Shown here: positions 1-10,978 of the stretch, one piece after another
Layout: each line of letters starts with the position of its first letter
How positions within the stretch are numbered: position 1 is the stretch's first letter
DNA from: Trichinella spiralis
Taxonomy: Eukaryota; Nematoda; Enoplea; Trichinellida; Trichinellidae
NCBI GenBank assembly: GCA_000181795.3
Contig: CM012953.1
Location: 15,078,781 to 15,142,780 of the forward strand
Length of the DNA stretch: 64,000 nt
Reading direction: 5' to 3'
The notes under the pieces: model-generated
Databases searched by the model: none
What the model saw: only the letters and a program-made list of their open reading frames with translations
Told to the model about the DNA's origin: nothing
Translations under genes and position numbers: made by a program

Positions 1-16
1 ACGAAAATACATTTAC

Positions 17-1793
17 ATGATATGGTTTGTCAATAGCACAGAAAATATTTCCAGGTTCAGTGACTGCCCATTGCGACACGTCATTTTCAAGGGTGCTTGC
101 ATCACCCGATACCGATATGGGAGACGTGATTAATTTAATATTTCTTCCCAAAATTCTGCAATCACTTTTCAATTTAGTATCTCTTGTTGTCCACACTTTC
201 AGATCTTTCTTCAATTTCCTTGAAAGAACTCTTTTGAACATCTCTAAAACTCAACTTTAATATAAGTTCATCAAATTTATCATATGTTTTTTTGGATTTT
301 CATTTGATTATTTGCTGCATTTGCATTCCTTCATCAGTTAAAATGCACAAACTGCTTATTTATGGCTAGTTTTCACATTTGCAATGGGACAACAAAATGA
401 GAGAGAACAACAGCATGATTTGCAAATTTAGGCACGAAAACATATTTATTTGAAGCCACTCTAGCTTTTCGTTACTACTTTGCAATAATGAAGTTTTAAA
501 TCATCAAAAAAGTTCTTACCGTATCCAGATTTTTCACCTTTACTAAAAACTGTAGCTTTTATTCCTGGACTTGCAGCTGTTTTTATGCCCTTGCTTATCG
601 TCAAAGGAGGTAAGACACTGGAATCACCATTGAGCAAATTTTTCAAATTAGGCCTTGAATTAACTTCCGTTGCAGGAATGTCATGATGATATACAAGAGG
701 TCTCACAATTCGTAATGCATGTGCTGAAAGTATTATTAATTAAAATATATTCATTACATTTACAATGACATTTGTGATAAACGAGTGGTTATTTTACTTT
801 TATGCTGTTCTTTTTGAAAACAATTAGCAATCAAATTTATAAATACACAGTTTCACCAATTTGAAACTTTGTTTGATAAATTTATGTATTAATATTATAG
901 AATAAAATGTTTTATATAACTAATATGTGTCAAATAAATTGTTTATTCTCAAAAGATAGTTATCATATTTAAATATATTTTATATATGCTTCATATATTG
1001 CTCACCTATTACGTCCAGCTGCTCTTCTTTTATTGTAAGACAAACAAATAAATGTCCTTTTGCAATTTCTTCTGCAGGAAATGCATAAGCTTGCAATGCT
1101 TTTGGAAATCCTGGTACTGTGTGTATAATCCAAGCAGCAGAATCATCAGCACGGGGATCCATTATTAGAATACCTGTAACAGCTTATGGTAAATCCTTGT
1201 TGTTGCATATTATTTATGTACATACCTTTACTGTTTGAATTTGTTTGAACTCCTACCGCGTTTGGTGGCTTATTATTGTAAGCTACAAATTTAGCACTTT
1301 GGTCAACTGCCGCTACATGTTCAAGAGCTTTGCCAAAAGAATGTCCATTATTTACGGTAATTTGTGCAGGTGACTGTTGCCAAGCTACACTTGCTGAAGT
1401 TATAATTCTTCCATCATTCTTACCTGCTGCTTTATATAAAATAGCCCTATAGAAATTCCATGTAAATGGTATGTAATGATTTTAAATTATGTCGGCGGTA
1501 TTAATGTAAATGTTAATTATGGATGTAAAATGTACAGCAATTATGATATGCCATGTTACACAGTTTCTCCAAAATATTATAGATTTTTTATGGTCCAGAT
1601 GTTTTATCTTAATTGTAATAAAAAATAGTGGTGTAATGTAATTATAGCCAAGCAACTTTAAAAATAATAACAGCAACTAATATGAATGGTACCAATCAAC
1701 ATTTCCATTTCCATTATGTGTTTGGCATTGAGATGTAGCTGTTGCTGGATTTGGCAAAATGAGCAAAAAAATGAATATCCACTTTGATTCCAT
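17..1793 (-). CDS. DNase II-like protein, copy 1 (3' exon outside window)
   Basis: Five exons are visible on the minus strand: 1793-1693, 1446-1226, 1173-1006, 723-520 and 243-17. The last exon must lie left of the window. The protein has a hydrophobic signal peptide, then the N-terminal cysteine and the VDW block of DNase II, the SKGILIMDP block, and the NDVSQWAV block near the C-terminus. DNase II enzymes are acid endonucleases using two HxK motifs. Here those positions read NSK and VSQ, so DNA cleavage is unlikely by the usual mechanism. The ATG used by copy 2 reads ATA here, so I start at the next in-frame ATG, eight codons on, which still leaves a good signal peptide. Compared with copy 2 it is one codon shorter in exon 3. 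It is probably secreted. The family is expanded in Trichinella, where members occur among excreted-secreted proteins (family knowledge). Confidence 0.8.
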
Positions 1794-2865
1794 AAAATAA
1801 TTTATAACTGCTGTTATTACTTCACTGGTAATTTATAGTTTATATGTTATGTAATGTATGTCATTAGAATTTAACATAACACACGAGCAGTTACGCAGAT
1901 GGTAGCATACAGCTGTATAATCTACACTAATAAACATGATCTAATTAATCTAATATTTTAATTTTGAAATCACAGTCGCAAATTCAATTTTAGCCGAGCA
2001 GCTGAGTAAGTGACAACAAAATGATAACATTGGCCTTATTATAATGTTTCATCAGTAAAGAGTTAAAGATGTGTGTTTTCAGTATGCATATTTATTCAGT
2101 GCTCAAAACAAAAAGTGCACTGATTTGAGACAAACTGGAAATGTGTTATTTTGTAATAACATGCAATATTAAATTTATTACATGTTGCTCTTCTTAGAAT
2201 ATCTTTGAAGAAATAATTACCTTAAAATTTCAGCTTTTATTTTACGTTTAACCCCTTATTCTGGTTTATGACAAAGTATTATAGCTTATTTAAAATTGAT
2301 GTATTTATAATTAATAAATTTTATATCAGAAAAACCCATTATTTGTTTATTATTTGTCATGTTTTATTATTTTTACTTTTCAAAAAATTTTAATAATTGT
2401 ATGGTGGAACAATATCAAAAATTCCCATTCGTAAAATTACACAGCAATATTTTCTGCAAAATACAAATAGAAGAGTAGATTTTAGTTGATTATTACGAAC
2501 CAAAATTTCATGAATGAAGCTTTATATAAAATTAATATGCGCATTTTTAGTTTAAATTTCATAAATCTTTACGTTACAATTCTTTTTTATTCTCTCGCTG
2601 CAAGCATGCTTTTCATACTGCTGTACTTCATTTAATTAAGCTGAAAATGCTTCATTCATTCAATTAATGAATTTTCAGTACCAGTAGCAGTGGAAAGTAT
2701 TTTCGAAAAAACTCTGGTCTTAACTATTATTTTTATTATAAAAGTTTGCTGCTATCATTGAGACAGTTAATCATGAAACCTATGCTTTCAGTTTTCAAAT
2801 TTGAAAGAAAATTAAAAATAAAAATCTCATATCATTTTTTTACCATAATTTAAATTTGGTTTCAT

Positions 2866-5044
2866 TTAATTGCAAGCATCAGTACCGGTAACAAAGTCAT
2901 TAAATCTAGCAAATATAGTAGCATCATCGATGCACACCGCTAATGCAGGATCTTTTCTTTGACTTCTCTGAAAAGTAATAGTGAGTTATATTTTAAAAAT
3001 TAAGTATTTACGAAAATACATTTACATGATATGGTTTGTCAATAGCACAGAAAATATTTCCAGGTTCCGTGACTGCCCATTGTGAAACGTCATTTTCAAA
3101 GGTGCTTGCATCACCCGATACCGATATGGGAGATGTGATTAATTTAATATTTCTTCCCAAAATTCTGCAATCGCCTTTCAATTTAGTATCTCTCGTTGTC
3201 CATACTTTTAGATCTTTCTTCAATTTCCTTGAAAGAACTTTTTTGAACATCTCTAAAATTCAACTTTAATATAAGTTCATCAGATTTATCATATGTTTTT
3301 TCTTTTTGCATTTGCACTCCTTCATCAGTTAAAATGCACAAATTGCTTGTTTATGGCAAGTTTTCATATTCATAACTGTACTTCTATAAACATGCGATGT
3401 AGTAGCAAAATTAGAATGAACAACAGCATGATTTATCATAGTTAATTCATATCAATTTTGATATGAAACATCTTTAACATTGCAGTTACTTTACAATATA
3501 TTTTCCATACAGTATGTTTTGCACTTTGGTTTCTTAGCTTTTACGAACTACATTACTAAGGCAAATCATTCACTAGTGAAATAAAAATTTTATTGATTTA
3601 TTTTCAATACTTATTTGTATCGTAAAGCGGAAATTTTCAAATTTAGACTGGAAAACACACTGAATTGAAGCCACTCTAGTTTTTTGTAACAGCTTTGCAA
3701 TAACGAACTTTTAAATCATCAAAAAAGTTCTTACCGTATCCAGATTTTTCACCTTTACTAAAAACTGTAGCTTTTATTCCTGGACTTGCAGCTGTTTTTA
3801 TGTCATTGCTTATCGTCAAAGGAGGTAAGACAGTGGAATCACCATTGAGCAAATTTTTCAAATTAGGCCTTGAATTAACTTCCGTTGCAGGAATGTCATG
3901 ATGATATACAAGAGGTCTCACAATTCGTAATGCATGTGCTGAAAGTATTATTAATTAAAATATATTCATTACATTTACAATGACATTTGTGATAAACGAG
4001 TGGTTATTTTACTTTTATGCTGTTCTTTTTGAAAACAATTAGCAATCAAATTTATAAATACACAGTTTCACCAATTTGAAACTTTGTTAATAATAATTTT
4101 ATTTATTAACATTATAGAATGAAGTGTTTCATATAACTAATATGTGACAAATAAATTGTTTATTCTCAAAAGATAGTTATCATATTTAAATATATTTCTT
4201 ATATGCTTCATATATTGCTCACCTATTACGTCCAACTGCTCTTCTTTTATTGTAAGACAAACAAATAAATGTCCTTTTGCAATTTCTTCTGCAGGAAATG
4301 CATAAGCTTGCAATGCTTTTGGAAACCCCGGTACTGTGTGTATAATCCAAGCAGCAGAATCAGTAGCAGGATTAGGATCCATTATTAGAATGCCTGAAAC
4401 AGCTTATGGCATATTCCTTGTGTTGCATATTATTTATGTACATACCTTTACTGTTTGAATTTGTTTGAACTCCTACCGCATTTGGTGGTTTATTATTGTA
4501 AGCTACAAATTTAGCACTTTGGTCAACTACCGCTACATGCTCAAGAGCTTTGCCGAAAGAATTTCCTCCAGCTCCGGTAATTACTGTTGGTGACTGTTGC
4601 CAATTTGCACTTGCTGCAGTTATGATTTTTCCATTATTCTGACCTGCTGCTTTATATAAAATAGCCCTGTAAAAATTCCATGTAAATGATATGTAATAAT
4701 TTTAAATTACTCATGTCGGCGATATTAATATAAATGTGAATTATGGATATAAAATGTACAACAATTATGATATGCCATGTTAGCACAGCTTCTCAAAAAT
4801 ATTAATAGATTTTTTGTGGTCTAGATGTTTTATCTTAATTGTAATAAAAAATAGTCGTGTAATGTAATTATAGCCAAACAACTTATAAAAATAATAAGAA
4901 CAACCAATAAGAATGATACCAATCAACGTTTCCATTTCCATCATGTGTTTGGCACTGAGATGTAGCTGTTGCTGGATTTGGCAGAATGAGCAAAAAAATG
5001 AATATCCACTTTAATTCCATAAAATAATTTATAACTGCTGCCAT
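2866..5044 (-). CDS. DNase II-like protein, copy 2 (complete)
   Basis: Six exons at 5044-4920, 4666-4446, 4393-4223, 3938-3735, 3252-3026 and 2967-2866 sum to 1050 nt, a 349-residue protein close to the usual DNase II length of about 360. Order of parts: signal peptide (residues 1-28 approx.), Cys followed by a VDW block, a long beta-rich N-terminal lobe ending in NSNSKGILIMDP, a WIIHTVPGFP block, and a C-terminal half with ENDVSQWAV and the paired cysteines seen in this family. All splice junctions are canonical GT-AG. Both catalytic HxK motifs are altered in the same way as in copy 1, so this is probably a non-enzymatic or altered-function secreted relative. A binding or decoy role is possible, but nothing in the sequence shows it. 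Confidence 0.85.
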
Positions 5045-6828
5045 TGTTTCACTGGTAATTTATAGTTTATATGTTATGTAATGTATGTCATTAAAATTTA
5101 GCATCACACAGGAACAGTTAGACAAATAGAAGCATACAGCTGTATAATCTACACTAATAAACATGATCTAATTAATTAATCTAATATTTTAATTTTAAAA
5201 TCACAAACGCAAATTCAATTTCAGCGAGTTGTGAGTACGAAACAACAAAACTGAAAACATTGGTATTGCTATGCTGTTTCATCAATAATGAGTTAAAAAT
5301 ATAAATGTTTTAAGTATGCATATTTATTCAGTGCTCAAAACAAAAACTACACTGATTTGAGACAAGCTAGAAATGTGTTATTTTGTAAAAACAAGCAATA
5401 TTAAATTTATTGCATGTTTTTCTTCCTAGAATATCTATGAAAAACCATCTTAAATTTTTAGTTCTTATTTTACTTTGAATCCCTTATTCTTGTTTATGAC
5501 AAAGCATTATAGTTTATTTACAATTGCTAAAATGGATGTATTTTTTAATATTATTTATTTAATATTTTTAATATCGATGAATTAATTGATATATTGATTA
5601 ATAAATTTTACATCAAAAAACATTATTTGCTCATTCTTTGTCAAGTTCCATTATTTTCTGTCGGTTTTTATTTTAAAATTGTATTTGTTGCCGGATGTTG
5701 ACTAAGGGTGTTGTATGATAATTAGTAAAATGACACTGTGTGCCAATAAAAATGAAATGACATTATTTGCATAATAACATTCTGAAACTTTTACTTTTCT
5801 ATTGTAAAATTTTAAATGCTACGTTTCAAACTGTTTGAATGATAACAACAATGCTATCAGAGAATAGAGTTGTGTATGGAGAATTTCCTTAACCTAACGC
5901 CGTTCCACGTAAAACGGTTCTATTATCGATTACTGAAGCGGAATGTATCTTTTGTAAAAATGCATAACACAATGCTGCAAATGAAAAAAAATCAGACAAA
6001 AAAGATAATATTTATTTTATGAACAACAAAATTAAATTGGAAGAACATTATTTTATCAAAAAATCTGTTTCTAATGTTCTTTTGCACAACAAACGGCACA
6101 GTTGACATATCTTTATTGTTTTTATGCAAATGCATTGCTTGAAATACATTTTCATGATTCAGTAGGAAACAACAGCTTTGAGATACAAACGCAAGGCGTG
6201 TTAAACTTCATTTTTTGATTTGTTCACTTGTCAGTTAATGGATTCAATTAAAAGATCAAAACATTTTGCTGTCAGAGGAATAAGCCCTGTTTTGTTTCAT
6301 AGATTGCATTCCTATGTTACGGCTATGACTGCACTGATCCAGTACTCCAATCGTCACAGTGAATTAACCGGACGCCAGTGCAGCTGACCTTCTTACGGGT
6401 GCTTATTTCAAGCTTTTAGCCCAGGGACTTTCCCCAAGACACTTGCAAAGCAAAGCTCTTTAGTAGTCTCGTAAGCAATCCTCCCTGGCAGCAAGGGGCT
6501 CTTTTCGAAACTATATATAAAAGCAAAAATTCTTTCCATAATGATTTATTAGGTTTTACTTATATTTAATTACAATGATAAAACATAAATTAGTTCACAA
6601 GTTTACTTAAAGTCCTGTATAAATAAAGTTTTACGCCTTCTTGCACGCAAATTTAAAATAAAATACATTTTAGGAAATTTACTGTATTGTAAAAGAATTC
6701 AAGATCAATTTTCACAATGCACAATAATAGATATCATTAGTTGCACCATAAGATTTGTTTAATCATCTTGTAAGGCTGAATATTCCTATTAAATATAAAT
6801 TGTTTTGACAAAGTCGAAGAAACACGTT
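5045..6828. other. Intergenic; AT-rich with one GC-richer island
   Basis: The part up to about 5655 is the duplicated upstream region of the DNase II-like gene. From 5660 to 6285 I see nothing codable. From about 6290 to 6500 composition shifts to near-balanced GC. That island has no long open frame on either strand and contains an 8-bp inverted repeat: CAGTGCAG and CTGCACTG occur about 45 nt apart on opposite strands. It could be a decayed mobile element or a non-coding RNA. Confidence 0.4.
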
Positions 6829-7408
6829 CTATTTCAAGATCTTTTTCATATCAATTGGTTCGTATTTGTATCCTGCCCAATCAACCGAGTAGCCGAGACC
6901 TAACTCTTTACCAACTTCACACAAGCTCTCTACAATAATACAGTTAAACAAAAATTCACTTTAAAAACCACATATATGTATATACTTTTCCCGCTTATTT
7001 GAAGTTCTTGTGCTTCGGCTATTTTTCTTCTCAAATGTTCTTCGCCAATTTTACGAACAAAGTGCTCATGTTTGATCGTTAAATATTCTTAAAAAATAGT
7101 TTAAAATCATTTTGTTCAGAAAATAAAAAAAAACTGATAAATCTGTACAAATTTCAAAATTTATAAACAGAATCACTGAGAACGTTCAACTTTTTATGTG
7201 ACAATGAAAAAGAATTAAATTCTACTCACTCTGCCGTGTCACTCCATAAAGTATACCAAGTCCAAGCATTACATAACGAGCAGCCTAAAAGTGATTCACA
7301 TCAACAGCGGTAAATTATGCTTTTTTACTAATTTACTCTGATAGTCGGTGAGACTTTCAGTGGGGGCTTTAGTATAACACGATTTGGATGCTCAGCAACA
7401 ATAGGCAT
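6829..7408 (-). CDS. ATP synthase subunit e-like mitochondrial protein
   Basis: Four small exons (7408-7337, 7284-7230, 7087-6986, 6929-6829) sum to 330 nt and encode 109 residues. After a short polar start the protein reads KVSPTIRAARYVMLGLGILY, a single membrane segment with a glycine-rich GxxxG-like face, followed by a charged helix with several Lys and Glu. This matches the layout of subunit e of the F1Fo ATP synthase, a small inner-membrane protein that helps dimerise the complex and shape cristae. It is longer than the roughly 70-residue animal subunit e because of a C-terminal extension ending in PIDMKKILK. An AG just upstream of the ATG suggests a 5' UTR intron or trans-splice site. 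The assignment rests on a short region, so I keep moderate confidence. Confidence 0.6.
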
Positions 7409-8502
7409 CTCCGGATGCCCTGAAATAAGGCAATAAATGAAAATGGAAACCTTTTCCAAATTATTACAGCTAAAGTATAATTTATTGTGACAGATGAAGC
7501 ACATTGAAAACTATTTAAAAATACAGAAAGTAAAACATGGATAAATATAATAAAAAGAAGAAAAATCGAAGATCTAATAATATATCCTCTTTCGATGCCG
7601 TTACGCAGAAAAAATAGTGATGATGAACAACAGTGTCCAAACATTTGTGTAAAAAAACAATTTTAAATTTACAAATTAAAAAATTGGACATATTCTTGAT
7701 AAGTTGTACGTTTTTCAAGTAAAAGATAGTACAAATAAACATCTCTCATAGACACACTATATCAACAAGTGCTATTTATCACGAAAGTTCTGTATATATT
7801 GATTTACAGGTTCAAATATTTGAACTGTAAATTTGCATCAAATGAAGCTTTTCAATTACGTACTTGATTTTTCAGAATATAACTTTTCAATTTTTAGCAA
7901 AAAAGTATTGTTAAATTATTTATTGAAATAAATAGTCTTTTAGGTGGTATTTCTAAAATTTGAAAATTTTGTGCATTCAAAGTTCTTTGCACTGCACAGA
8001 TAAAACTCAGAATAAATTGAATATTTTACTGATAGAAATTTTGTTTTATTTAAAATATTGAAAGTTAAATATAATTTTCAATGTTTCTAAATGTATTTCA
8101 AAACAATCACCGCCTAGATAACCAGGTTATTATTAATTTTTCTAATTGTAACAGGAAGTTCTATTCTGTTGGTAAAACAACAAAGTGTTTTCAACAAATA
8201 TGGAACATCGACTGCATTTTTGTCAACAAATAAAGCAACTAGAAAATGACTGCCTTTTGGTCATAAAAAGAGCGACTGTTGTGAACGAATAAAACAAAAC
8301 CGAAATGTCATCAGCAATGCTAATTTTGCTGAACAACTGAGGAACTGCTTGCAGAACACTCAGCGAACTGAGTGGAAATGGTAAAAAGTTGGAGACAGAC
8401 AATTTTCACTGTCATAAGAACATTTAAAACAAAATTAATAACAAATGTCCACATCAGCTTTATGCAATTAAAATCCAGGCGCAGTCAATTTTGTTTTTGA
8501 CG
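7409..8502. other. Intergenic, nothing recognised
   Basis: AT-rich sequence between the subunit e-like gene and the 3' end of the cold-shock gene. The open frames at 7369-7742 are low-complexity and show no family resemblance. The 5' UTR of the downstream minus-strand gene probably lies here. Confidence 0.5.
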
Positions 8503-10978
8503 TCAGGATTTTTGCTCTTTCGTAGAAGCTGCATTCCAAGCCGATCTTGCATTTGCAAGAGTCTGAAGAAAACCGACATCACGATATTCTTGCCTTGATG
8601 ACATTTCTTTGGCATCAATCATTCGTGATGCGTGAAGTGCAAGTCCCCAAAAGTTTTCTTTTCTAGTGTTTGGCATGATACTAAATTTGAAAAATCTTTT
8701 TTTTTCCTTTTACAGTAAGAATTTAAAATTTCCAATATATTCTTACGCCTTGTAAGAAGAAAATTCATTTGTCATTGATGACAACGAATTCCAATAAGTT
8801 TCATTCGACGAAGACCCGCTGCTAGACTGAGGCGAATAGTTCAACTCTTCCAATATCACATTCGCCGCTCTGTAACAAGCATGCGTCCAATCTTTAAACA
8901 ACAAAAAAACAACCTAAACAATATTTTCAATAAGCATAATTTGTGATAAATTTTTCTGCAGCAATTCATTTTTACTTGATCGCCACCTTTGAAAATTCTG
9001 TGCACATTTTTTTTCAAATCTGAATGGTGGCACTGAGCAATGTGTATTGTGCCTCCTTTTTCGAACTGAATTCTGCCGCATTCTCGATTTTCCACAACAC
9101 AATTTCTATTGCACCACGTGCTTGGGCATTTGACCAAAACACCACGAATCCAGACTTCGTTATACAAAAGACTCTCCGAATCAACATCCGGCCAGAGGCG
9201 GACACGTAAGCCTTGCAATACTTCTTCCTAAAAATGCAAAAACAACAAATACCAAAACTTGGAAAAAGCTTCAAGTTTTTCAAACAAATTGCAAATTATA
9301 TTGATATAGCTAAATTTAACTCGAAATATGATATTAATCTCTTGGTTCATGAAATCATAAGCATACCTCTTTAACGGAAAGGGCAACACAGTCACCGTTT
9401 TTTAACATGTCATAATCACCAATGAATTCAGCTCTGCTGAACACCACCGGAGGATCATTCGGAGATCCACTGCACAATGCATAATCGTAACAAAGATCAA
9501 AAACATATTTGCATACGCGAGGTAATTCAGCATCAAAACGCTCGTCATAGATACATTGAATACCGGTTGCGTACAAGCTCAGTGACACTTCCTGTGGATC
9601 AAGCATTTGATAAAATACAACACGATCATCTTGAAACAACGAATGAGCAAACAACTGAAAATTTGGAATCAACGACAATTATGCAAATTTGTAGAACAAA
9701 CAAGCACAGCATTTACCAAATCTTTCAAACGAAAGCTGAACAACGAAGGCCCTTCGGCAGAATCGCTGATTATTGTTCCCAAAGAATTTTCACTCGAACT
9801 GTCTGGCAAGGACAACACCCGTCCTGAGCAGATACCGAAATCGACCAGCTTGTTAAAATCGCACGCAATCGTGCAACGAGTAATAACCGGAGCTGAATTC
9901 TGAGTTGAAATCCGTTTAAAAAAAAGTTGATTAAAAATTGTTAAAGCAAGCAATTTCAACAAATACAGGCAATTCTAGGATGACCATTTTTACAATGGAA
10001 CCCATTTCAGCTTCTTCTGGCAAGCAGGATTCTTCACGGCTTATGGTAAATTCTCTGGAACTTTTCATGCACCGAAATGTCACCGATACGGTGGTCACAA
10101 AAACAACAACCGCTAACACGTGGGGAACAAGTGGTACTACATTTCGTGCCACAAGTATTTGGCTAAATAAATAAATAAATAAATAAATGAAATGTTAAGC
10201 AGAATCTTTTGCTTCTTCACTCATTCTCTACGATCATTTGAAATTCAACTTCTACAGACGGCTGACATAAAGACATTTCAGCGGGATATTTTAAACTGTC
10301 CCAAGTAAACGGGACAATGTTTTGCCAGTTGTTTCCAACAGACACCAGTAGACGCCCGGTTTCCTAAAATTGTATAAATTTTAATTTATAATAATAATTT
10401 GTTTTTGGAATATTAGATGAGCACGTTTACTTCTTGAGTAGGTAAATTGATAATGAAACCTCTGCGCTTGAATTGCTCTTCAACAGCCAACGGAGATCGA
10501 GTCTGAATTTCTGCAGAGGTACTTTCTTCTGAAGATGACTGACCAGAAGAAGACATTTTGAACAATGGATTTTGCATTATACGACTATCCCAACTTGTAG
10601 CCAAACTTCTCAACTGGCGTACGGATTTCGATCTAGCAACCGACGGATCACGTAAACGTCGTACTTGTTGGGCATGAATGCGATCCGTTTTTCGATCTTT
10701 CCCAATGACAAACTCGACAGCATCTTCAGATAAATTCTTTTTCAATAGCTGCTGAAATTGAGCAATATCAAAACTCACCTCCAGGACGTATAATTTCTGG
10801 ATTGCTCAGCACAGAACCAAAATGGAAAAAATAACGATCCTGATTCCGGTCAAGAATAAATCCATATGAGGACTAGAAAAATTAATTTAAAAGAAATTTT
10901 TAATTTATCCTGGAAAATATTGAACAAACTGACAAATATTTTATCAACAATGCCCAAGCGAATGGGTTCGTCGTCCAT
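8503..10978 (-). CDS. Cold-shock-domain RNA-binding protein, CSDE1/UNR-like
   Basis: Ten exons were assembled: 10978-10934, 10872-10779, 10723-10431, 10363-10221, 10162-9994, 9899-9717, 9654-9367, 9227-8914, 8869-8747 and 8680-8503. They sum to 1830 nt (609 aa). The first domain is a clear cold-shock domain with the RNP-type motifs SSYGFIL and YFFHFG, then RPGDAVEF and a QQVRRL ending. Later exons contain further, degenerate CSD-like blocks, for example SVEVEFQMIVEND at the end of exon 4 and IFKGGDQVKM in exon 8. Alternation of full and degenerate CSDs is typical of CSDE1/UNR, a cytoplasmic mRNA-binding protein controlling translation and stability. The second intron is only 55 nt; splicing it restores the CSD, whereas reading through it does not. 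The donor after exon 8 (AG followed by GTTGTT) is weak. Upstream exons beyond 10978 are possible because the frame stays open to about 11025. Confidence 0.6.
10162..10192. repeat. ATAA microsatellite in intron
   Basis: Six to seven tandem ATAA units lie directly before the acceptor of exon 5 of the cold-shock gene. On the minus strand they form the T-rich tract ahead of the AG. Confidence 0.85.

Larger units (their letters stand above)
1..5655. repeat. Tandem duplication of a DNase II-like gene
   Basis: The segment from the window start to about 2375 is repeated in the same orientation from about 3010 to 5655. Exons, introns and several hundred bases upstream of each gene all match, so this is a genomic duplication and not a retrocopy. 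Copy 2 carries roughly 200 extra bases in its fourth intron, at about 3432-3637, which copy 1 lacks. Introns remain easily alignable, which suggests a fairly young duplication. The 490 bp between about 2376 and 2865 is AT-rich spacer in which I see no gene. Confidence 0.9.

Noticed and set aside
9477-9827. 116-codon plus-strand open frame
   Set aside because: Antisense to exons 6 and 7 of the cold-shock gene, which are supported by phase-consistent splicing.
9931-10152. Alternative reading of cold-shock exon 5 as a Cys-rich frame
   Set aside because: A different donor for the previous exon (GAATGA|GTGAAG) gives a frame that continues the CSD-like pattern and keeps the total length divisible by three.
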